DNA of 64,000 nt, from the NCBI RefSeq assembly GCF_964355755.1, contig NC_092675.1, positions 17,497,312 to 17,561,311 of the forward strand, written 5' to 3'. This stretch comes from Antedon mediterranea (Eukaryota; Echinodermata; Crinoidea; Comatulida; Antedonidae). Shown in pieces: positions 57,101-64,000 of this stretch (its first letter is position 1; every line of letters starts with the position of its first letter). The notes under the pieces were generated by a model that was not told where the DNA came from, did not search any database, and saw only the letters and a list, made by a program, of their open reading frames with translations. Both the position numbers and the translations under genes were made by a program.

Positions 57101-60100
57101 GAATTGTACCATTCCATGAATATAAAACATTCATTATTTGTTTTATATAATATCAAAGAATATATATATCAGAAGAATGAGTAATCCGCGGTTTTCCCTG
57201 CAACAGTTTTCCATGTGATCGAGGTCGGGATGTATATGACTTTTTGTGATCATTCTTCTGATATATTTTCATTATATAGAAAGTCATTTATTCCAATCTC
57301 CATAACTATATTATATAACAGTAAAACATGTATATAAGATTAGTATTACTATAACTGTGTCTTACCATAGCTGCACATTCATTCATTCATTGATAACATT
57401 TAATTAGATAACTTTCATTTGAATCAGATTTTATAACTACTGTAGTGTTAATTATGCCCAAACAATCCTAGGCCTAGCAATGCTAAGAAGCCTGGCCTAG
57501 CCTAGAAAAGCAGCGATACCAGATAGAAACTTCGCCAGGCAACTGAAACTAATCTAGGCTAATTCTGAGTCTTGTAAAATTGTTTTTATTAATTAATCCA
57601 AATTATAAAAACGATTTAAAGCTAATTTAAATACTTTTGGTAAAGTCTCTCCAAAAATTCTGTCGCGATACGATCTGAATTGTTATAGATTTGAAAATAA
57701 TTTTTTTTTCCATCCACAGAAAAGAATTATGGCGCTAAGTTAACATATATAAATTACAAGAGAAATACATTTCCGGTCACTTTAAGATCTAATTAGCAAA
57801 TATCTTTACCTTCTCCAGAATTTATTCGTGTTTTGATTTCCTTAACCTTAGCCTCCGGTCCAGGCCTTCGGTAGATACCTTCTTGGTACAGTCCATGTAA
57901 TTCAATATGATAAATACATTTTTCAATAATTTTAGGTATCATGCTACTTCCACGAGTCAACGAGGAGAGTGCTGTACCAAATATCTGACCCTGTTTTCCG
58001 ATTGGTTGACCATTGCACTTTCCGACCAACTTTGATAAACACTTTTTATGTAGCGAAAGCTTACAATCTGAAAAAATGAAAAACGTATGCATTTGATAAA
58101 ATCCTGTTTTGTTATTAGATTCCCCAACTTGTATTACTATGCTTTTTCCTTACAATGTATGCATTAGTATTTTGAGTACTAATAACAGGTTTGATAAGGA
58201 AAAACAATAGCATGTTATGGTTTTTGTGATATTACCGGTAGCATTTGTAAACATTCAACACGTATATATTGTTACTTTAAAGATGTAATGAAGGTCAAAA
58301 TATTCTAAATTTAAATTGGCCATATCAAAGTAATATTAAAGTTATTCACTTTAAGTCGAAAATTTGAGCCAAAAACAACAATTTTACATAATTAACAGGT
58401 AAATTAATTTGATTACATTTCGTCTGGAAAATCATCGCGAGCGAAAGTAAACAAAGATTTCAAACCACGAGTATACATAATGCATGATGCTAATTAGGAT
58501 TGTTTACAACTCGTCACAATTGAGAAGGTGTTTTATGATTATGCATACAGAGTAGCCAAACAAGCTCGTTGCATTATGAGATATGTTTTGATCAAAAACT
58601 TTGACTGGAAGTCAATGTTATTTTTTGAACAAAAAAAACGTCTATTTCAGTTTTTTTTTTTCCGACTAATTTTGGTAACTATTATGATGAAACATTTTTT
58701 TCGAAATATTTATTTTTTATTTTTTTTGGAATTAGTCAAAGGGACAATACATCCTTAACTTTAGAAATGCAATAATACATTGCCAGTATTCAACATTTTG
58801 ATTAGAAAATGATTACAGCTATTATAAAATACATTTTTTTTAAATAATACAGAAGCTTTTATAATACCCTTTCTAAAAAAATAGTAAACTTTAAACTATT
58901 AAATAAAAAAGTAAATCATATTTTAGACAATATTTAAATATTTTAATATATACAGTATTTAATATATTTTTAAATAAAATATACACAGTATTTGAAATAA
59001 AAAATAACTAAAACACAGGTTTTAACAAAGCAATGTGCTCATCTGTTCTATTATCATGGCCACAATTAGATAGACACCCTAGCAAACAAGCATTTCCTTA
59101 TTAGCTACAGTCAAAGCCAATCAAACAGCTTATATCTAAATTAACAACTTCCATGTACACTGGCCAGGCCTGTCCTCTCATTATCAAGTTAAACAAAAAC
59201 AAAGTAAAACTACGCAAATGTAGGCCATAGCTTAATTAAATCCAGAAATTTCAAACAATTCATTTTGCATATTTTATCTACATTTTGTATAAAATACTAT
59301 TTATACTATTTGTCTGTACAAAAAACGGATATTAGGATGTTAAAGAGTCAATTTATTGAATATATTGTTTTGGAAAATGTTTTCAAGGAAGTGAACTAGA
59401 ATTATTTTAAAATTCATGTTAATTTTTTGTCTATAAAGTAAACACACATCAGCCAGTGATGACTATGCAGTCTTCTGTTTCCTTGGAAAAATACAATAAA
59501 CAAAATACGAATTGTGAAGGAAACAAGGAATAACAATTAAAAACAGATTGTGGTCAAGATAAAATAATACAGTCATCGGAAACCAACATTCTCATTTATG
59601 GAGTTCTAAGAAACATTTGAAATATTGTTAGCTTTCCTGTTTTGTATTGTACTAATGTAACATCAACTTAAATTATACGTTTTATACAGTGATACAAAAA
59701 AAATATTGATAAAAAAAGTGTACAGAAACAAATTTATTTGGATTTCTTGTTTGTCCAGTTTAGTTAGATGGTAGAATGAATCAATGCTGTAACCTATTCA
59801 AATATAGTATACTTTAAGAGGGAAGGGAAACATTCAAACAAATTTTTTGTTTTTTCTTATGTAAGGAGAAATGAACTAAGTATTCTTTTAGTATAACTTT
59901 ATTATTATTATTATTATTATTAAGTCTATATAATTGACATCCATTTTGATTTTCATATTTATTTAGTGAACCCTGCTGTTGGATTTATAATAATAATCAT
60001 TTACTACTAAGTTATTCAATCATTATGGAAATATTAAAATAAAATTAGAAAACGGCATGGCAACTAGAGATTATAAAATTATTAATGCCTAGATAAGAGG

Positions 60101-63100
60101 ATATTAATTTATCTTGGTTCAGACTGAGTCTTAGGAAGTGGTGGCTGCCAAACTCAGGATGACAAGAGTAAACATGTACACCACTCAATCAACTCATGAT
60201 TAATTAAATGCCAATAGAAATCAAAATTATACATTTTTTAGTAAAAAATATTGTTAGCTTGCCATTGCTAATTTTACCTTGTTCCGAATTCCTTTCAGGA
60301 CACACAACTATAGTCAGGTACAGGAAACTAAACTCATGACAAAACTTTATGTGACAACAAAATGTCACACTTTTTTTGTCAAACTAGTTGGAAACAGATC
60401 TTTAAGGTGTAATCTTTTATTTTATATCACTATTTTCATAAAGGAACTAGATCCTATGAGATGTTTTTTATTTCATTGTTCCTGACATCAATAGGATTTC
60501 TTCATAGACTATATCATTCAACAGGGCACATTCACTTATCTGTACCTATTTTCTCTTAAATTGTACTATGTTGTTGCTCAAACTATCTTTCTCATGGGTT
60601 CAACCATTTTTATTATGAAATATTATATTGTTCTTGAAACTATACTAAAGAGCAATGAATGTATTGCTCTGATTCTTAAAACTCATTTTATCAAAAGAAA
60701 CACAATAACTTACCTTGACAAAGATGTCCCTTTTCCATAAGCCATAAGAAATTATTACAAATTTCACAAAGGGTTGGAATATTAAATTGATAATTATGGA
60801 AATGATGTCCCTGAATTTCAATCACATCTTCTTTCTTTTCCTTCTTCTTTTTTGGTACCTTCTGCTGGTAAATCAATAAAAAATATTTTAATAAATTTTG
60901 ATAGTGCACAATCTTTTAATTCAAGTAATAAACCTTATCTTAAAAGCAATGTACACTACTGTAGAACAATTGTATGTAGATACCATTAACCGCTCTTGGT
61001 ATATGTCTGCATTAAAAACAATTACAAAAATTGAAGCAAAACACAGTTGGTTTACATATGAAATTATTACACCTTGATCTTAGCAAAACAGTGGAAATTG
61101 TTAAAGTGTTAAAGACTCGGATATGCATACACAAAATGTGTTTTGTCATTGGACAAGAAGAAGGTGGAAATTAGTAAATGTCAACTGTAGACAAGAAAAA
61201 CATAACTATCAATTGTTCTTTCAATACTATTACTATTAATATTTCCTAGATCGATTAGGAAATGCTAAAAAAAGATAACCTTTGACTCAGCAATGAAAAA
61301 AAAAGTGACTGTAAAATATACTAACTATATTAAGTAAAATGAAATGCTTGACAATAATTTATTGATCTCTCGATTTATTACACGTTTTCATTTGCGAACC
61401 CCGAGAAATCTTGGAAGGAAAGCCTAGTTAATATTTGATTAAGAACTCGGAACAAAAACAAGCTTCTCATCAGTGTGTTATTTTTAAAATAAAATAGTAT
61501 TGACACTATGTAAACCTGGTTACAACTTGTTATAAGTTGTTACATTTTGCAGATGTGAAAAGGGTATTAAACAAGAAATGTATTTCTATGAAAATGGCAT
61601 AAATTAAATGGGGATAGAAGTTCAATAATATTGTAGTTCTTAGATCCATGATGATAGCCTTCTTTAAGTAAGCTTACATTCCATTACTGGCTATATCTAC
61701 TTTAACACAGATAAAATAATTATACATTAATTATTTTTACCAAAACAATCCTACTATTGATGTTGACATGAAACATTTAAATGCTGTATAATGTCAAAAC
61801 ATAATAACATGCTGACGAAAACCTGTAATTTTAATGTATGATTTCCAAGTAGATGCTTTTATCGCTCAAATACAGAATAGTGTTAACAAACACTCAAAAT
61901 ATTACGATTTATCATTAAATAATTCCAAGTACTAGTTTAATGTGAAAACACACATAACTCAAATCCTAAGAGATGAAGGTGAAATATGGAAAGGCAGTAT
62001 CCATCGAGAATATTATTCATATTGCCAAGTAATGTTTAATGTGTATTTTGAGAAAATATGAATTTCTTAACCCATAGTTTTATTTGAGAATCAATTACAT
62101 CTATTCAGTGCAATTAATTACTAAATATTTCAAAGGTAGATGCATTGAAATTGGAGGCAATCCGGACCAGGATTCCAACTCTGGACCACTTTAAGGCTGT
62201 GAGATGATGGCCAAATTGTGATCGGTTATTATTTTGATATTTCTGTTTACCAATTTACCAAGGTTAAAAAATCTAAATCAAATTGACTGCCAGTCATTTA
62301 AAAAACACTAAAATAAGGGTACTGTTCTTTAAAATTGAAACCTATAAAATATATTTGACGTTTAGCTAATGGTAGAGGTATGCTGTTGGCATGCTAACCG
62401 TGGACGTGGACGTTTCATTCGTCGGGGTTTGACTGAAGATTAAAATCACGGATGCATCACTGGATTAGCGTTAGTAAAGCTGACCTGTGCTTCTAGCTTT
62501 ATAAATGCATAACAGCTGTTTAACGCTTATCTGTGGCCTAAGTTCAGAGATATGTATGCCGCGTACATAACGCTACCCTAACGCTATTGTGAGTGTAAAC
62601 ATACCCTGTGCAATGACATAAACTGACCTTCTTTTTGGCTGGTTTGTAATGATGCATGAACTCATCCAAGAAACCACGGAATGCATTGATACCCAACGTG
62701 ATGGGAAATTGAGCGTTTGTCTGCTCTTGTTTTGCAGTGTTTTGCAACACCTGCTCAAACTCCGACATCAAATCCTTGTATTGTAGCGATAATTCGTTAT
62801 TATCCTGTATTAAAAATAAGGGAATAAATACTTGACTCTACGAAAAAAATAGATTAGGATAGCCAGATCTTAAGAAATAAGAGATTAAATAAGTTAAAAG
62901 CTAAGTTAAATAGTAAAATATCAACATATAAAAATGCAAATTAGATTTCATATAGCATCACTATCAGGAATAAAGCAATGTTAACTGATGGACTAATCCT
63001 TAAATATAATCCTAAAACAGGATCTAAAAATGCAGGAAATTCATGTCATACAGATACCATTAGAATAGAGGTTAAAATAACATGTTTGTTTCCAATTTTA

Positions 63101-63556
63101 TACTACAGTAATCATTGGTGCATAATGCTTGTCTAGTCTCACTCTAGCAACAAAATGACGAAAACTTCCAGGATTTAATTGAGAACAATTAGGAATACTA
63201 ACAAAGTTATCCACGCTATAAAATTAGATAGGAGAATTAGTCATTAACACCATGAAAATCACAAATTGCAATGTTTCCAGAAGAGAGTAAATGTATTTTG
63301 GTTGAAACATTTGTAGAACTCCCATAAGTTGTAATTGTAAAAATGTAAGTAAAAATTGTTCTTTTATACTTGAAAATGGTTTCCATCATATATTTTGATA
63401 ATAAAAACCATATTAAATTGTTGGCATACTAATTAATATTACCTGCATTGCCATAGACTGATGAGTTAATAGATTATTTCTATATCTATCCATTGCACTT
63501 TTGAACACTTTATCAACTTTGGTGTGTTGGCTTTTTCCTTTATTTATTTCTGCAAT
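51195..63556 (-). CDS. MYO9: Unconventional myosin IX tail (C1 and RhoGAP), 3' nine exons
   Basis: Minus-strand exons: 63,556-63,443; 62,804-62,628; 60,864-60,714; 58,067-57,810; 56,894-56,660; 54,231-54,100; 53,099-52,970; 52,221-52,100; 51,528-51,195. All phases agree (1,653 bases, 550 aa plus stop). Myosin IX proteins are actin motors that carry a RhoGAP which switches off RhoA. Seen here: GINAFRGFLDEFMHHY; a C1 domain (HHFHNYQFNIPTLCEIC, then HLCQDCKLSLHKKC); RhoGAP with GLYQEGIYRRPG (arginine finger R214 of this fragment), VLKAFFREMPEPLITF and NRMSASNLSIVFAPCIMR; the CVELIISQQMQKVQ helix after it; a coiled coil; and a basic tail ending KKKGSKKKK. C1 followed directly by RhoGAP and CVELI is the myosin IX arrangement. 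The motor, IQ motifs and first exons are beyond base 64,000. IXa versus IXb cannot be told. Confidence 0.92.
52318..52830. repeat. ~85-bp tandem repeat, six to seven units
   Basis: Units share TTCAAATCACTTGGGTCAG, TCTTCATAAATATAATAAGG and TCATGATGCAAATGTA. They lie in the myosin IX intron between the exons at 52,970 and 52,221. Mild divergence. Confidence 0.9.
53170..53820. repeat. Degenerate minisatellite (CCACCTCTC type)
   Basis: Dozens of scrambled copies of GACCACCTCTCGTAAG-like units run to about 53,710. A short inverted segment (GAGAGAGGTTGTGGTCC, GGTGGTCGTTAA) at 53,710-53,820 is complementary to the array. Open frames across it are not genes. Confidence 0.8.
54290..54560. repeat. AT-rich tandem repeat (TAATATTATGTATGCATG)
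   Basis: About ten imperfect units of 22-27 bases with TAGTAATATTATGTATGCAT, in the myosin IX intron upstream of the exon at 54,231. Confidence 0.9.
54565..56655. other. Myosin IX intron, nothing certain
   Basis: No coding similarity. A GC-richer block at about 55,800-56,330 with later AATAAA (56,336-56,341) could be a decayed LTR or other old repeat, but no matching ends were found. Confidence 0.35.
57080..57720. repeat. Copy of the foldback family with a small inserted MITE
   Basis: Matches the repeat at 14,870-15,430 on both sides (TGTACCATTCCATGAATATA, AAACATTCATTATTTG, then CGATTTAAAGCTAATTTAAAT). It is split at 57,144-57,268 by a short inverted-end element, ATATATCAGAAGAATGA, that also has a copy upstream of PIGB at 24,208-24,300. 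In a myosin IX intron. Confidence 0.65.
58281..58754 (+). mobile_element. TTAA-flanked MITE, copy 3
   Basis: TTAA at 58,277-58,280 and 58,755-58,758. The left end is damaged (AGATGTAATGAAGG instead of AGATGTATTGTCCC). The interior follows copies 1 and 2 but lacks part of the CACACAGATCGC segment. In a myosin IX intron. Confidence 0.8.
58770..60700. other. Myosin IX intron, nothing recognised
   Basis: AT-rich intron sequence with a (ATT)n tract near 59,900. No exon-like or transposon-like segment was found. Confidence 0.4.
60870..62620. other. Myosin IX intron, nothing recognised
   Basis: AT-rich, with one block at 62,160-62,205 (GGACCAGGATTCCAACTCTG) that resembles 37,155-37,190, so a dispersed repeat is likely there. 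No other feature. Confidence 0.4.
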
Positions 63557-64000
63557 CTAAAAAAAAAGATTGATCTAAGTTTCTCATGATGAAATTGAAT
63601 ATTTCAAATCAAAAAATGTATCTGATACTTAATTTGGAAAGCAACATTAAATGTTATAAGATGTACATACACATTGGAGGAGCTAAATTGGCTAAGATAG
63701 GTTCATTGATAATTTTATGTAGGCTTACTGTTGACTTGACAATATGACAAAACTAAAATTGACTGATTTATTTAATTGTTGTTTTACAAGCATCTTTTAA
63801 CAGGCGGCCTGCGGCCAAATACGGCTCGCGAGTGCTTTTCATATGTCCCGCGAAGAAAAAAATAAATAAAAGTAATGTTAAAAAGAGACTCCTTAAAGCC
63901 CGTGAGATTCCAGCCTTTGTCGCATGGTTCCTGTAAGCAGGGCTCTCAATAGTAACCTGCTCATTCAACCATGTAGTTTCAATTCTGAGTGGACCTAGCA

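Overview
The window is AT-rich, intron-containing animal DNA crowded with transposon remains. The three host genes and the frequent CCTAGGCC-type motifs fit an invertebrate deuterostome, perhaps an echinoderm or hemichordate. That assignment is an inference from gene content and composition, not from a marker. Three host genes can be reconstructed exon by exon with consistent splice phases. On the minus strand, 24,204 to 14,221, is a complete 11-exon PIGB (GPI mannosyltransferase 3, 532 aa). On the plus strand, 38,301 to 47,802, is a complete 6-exon HENMT1 (piRNA 3'-end 2'-O-methyltransferase, 381 aa). On the minus strand, 63,556 to 51,195, are the last nine coding exons of an unconventional myosin IX: the tail with C1 and RhoGAP domains. 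Its motor domain lies beyond the right edge. HENMT1 and the myosin gene converge on a 3.4 kb stretch. The three genes serve unrelated pathways (GPI anchors, piRNA stability, Rho control) and show no operon-like link. Region by region: 0.6-7.9 kb is a decayed Helentron-type rolling-circle transposon with OTU, HUH-Rep, PIF1 helicase and endonuclease parts. 8.0-9.3 kb is an old LINE reverse transcriptase relic. 9.6-13.9 kb is a nearly intact two-ORF LINE with one in-frame stop. 14.2-24.2 kb is PIGB, with introns full of foldback elements, TTAA-flanked MITEs, tRNA-like SINE sequence and a well-formed hammerhead ribozyme near 16.2 kb. 24.3-38.2 kb is intergenic and holds a recent partial copy of PIGB exon 2, a Penelope-like GIY-YIG fragment between inverted repeats, a hAT-like MITE, and a striking foldback element. 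That element has two inverted arrays of 12 NotI-palindrome repeats and a LINE inserted between them. HENMT1 intron 1 carries a 1.4 kb repeat duplicated in tandem, each copy with a tRNA-like segment. The myosin introns hold several minisatellites. I see no sign of a prokaryotic-style system. The most unusual structures are the foldback element with GGCGGCCGCC arrays, the hammerhead ribozyme, the exon-2 duplication, and the nested inverted-repeat element at 34.9-35.9 kb.
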